Source of the DNA: Chloroflexota bacterium
Lineage (GTDB): Bacteria > Chloroflexota > Anaerolineae > Anaerolineales > UBA11579
Length of the DNA stretch: 12,976 nucleotides
NCBI GenBank assembly: GCA_003250455.1
Contig: QKGK01000299.1
Location: 1-12,976, forward strand
Reading direction: 5' to 3'
Part shown: piece after piece, positions 12,908 to 12,976 of the stretch
Numbering within the stretch: the first letter of the stretch is position 1
How the letters are laid out: every line of letters begins with the position of its first letter
The notes under the pieces: generated by a model
The model's database searches: none
Told to the model about the DNA's origin: nothing
What the model saw: only the letters and a program-made list of their open reading frames with translations
Made by a program: the position numbers and the translations under genes

Positions 12908-12976
12908 TTATTTATCCTTCTTCAGGACAGGAAGGCCGCTCTTGGTTTCAGAAACCATGTAGCCATCGGGCACTGC
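12908..12976 (-). CDS. C-terminal 22 residues of an unidentified protein
   Basis: An open frame enters from the right edge on the minus strand and ends at the TAA on 12910-12908: AVPDGYMVSETKSGLPVLKK followed by DK. The terminator directly downstream supports a real gene end, and no other frame fits it. The fragment is too short to name; it shows only a polar, lysine-rich C-terminus with no membrane or metal-binding motif. Confidence 0.65.
   Translation of the reverse strand, partial: AVPDGYMVSETKSGLPVLKKDK

Overview
The window most resembles an anaerobic or facultative Chloroflexota bacterium of the Anaerolineae type. This is an inference from gene content and protein style: a System I cytochrome c maturation operon with a Cys-type CcmE, a CcmH with four cysteines, membrane proteins ending in zinc ribbons, and an FMN-riboswitch-controlled RibXY-type transporter. 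No rRNA or other phylogenetic marker is present to confirm it. Every gene I can support lies on the minus strand, so the window reads from right to left.

Right end (12976-12100): the C-terminus of an unrecognised gene and its terminator, a palindromic dispersed repeat, then a sigma70-like promoter, an FMN riboswitch aptamer and an intrinsic terminator. Next (12099-8906) is the controlled operon: ABC permease (ribX), lipoprotein substrate-binding protein (ribY), ATPase, and an isoprenylcysteine/phospholipid-type membrane methyltransferase. When FMN is scarce the terminator should be bypassed and riboflavin uptake made.

Middle (8905-7474): a nested inverted-repeat (MITE-like) element, a perfect TATAAT box, and a secreted or membrane protein of unknown function with a beta-rich ectodomain and a cytoplasmic zinc ribbon. 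A spacer with palindromes and a candidate promoter follows.

Left half (7473-1): ccmE, ccmF, ccmH, ccmG, a CcmI-like zinc-ribbon protein, a large dihaem cytochrome c membrane protein, ccmA and the start of ccmB. ccmC is not in the window and may follow ccmB. CcmA/B (with CcmC) would load haem onto CcmE, CcmF/CcmH would attach it to apocytochromes, and CcmG would keep the CXXCH cysteines reduced. The dihaem cytochrome is a likely client encoded within the operon. The most interesting points are the CXXXY CcmE found together with CcmH and CcmG, the ectodomain apparently shared by the cytochrome and the zinc-ribbon protein upstream of ccmE, and a CcmI-like helical motif present on two different proteins.
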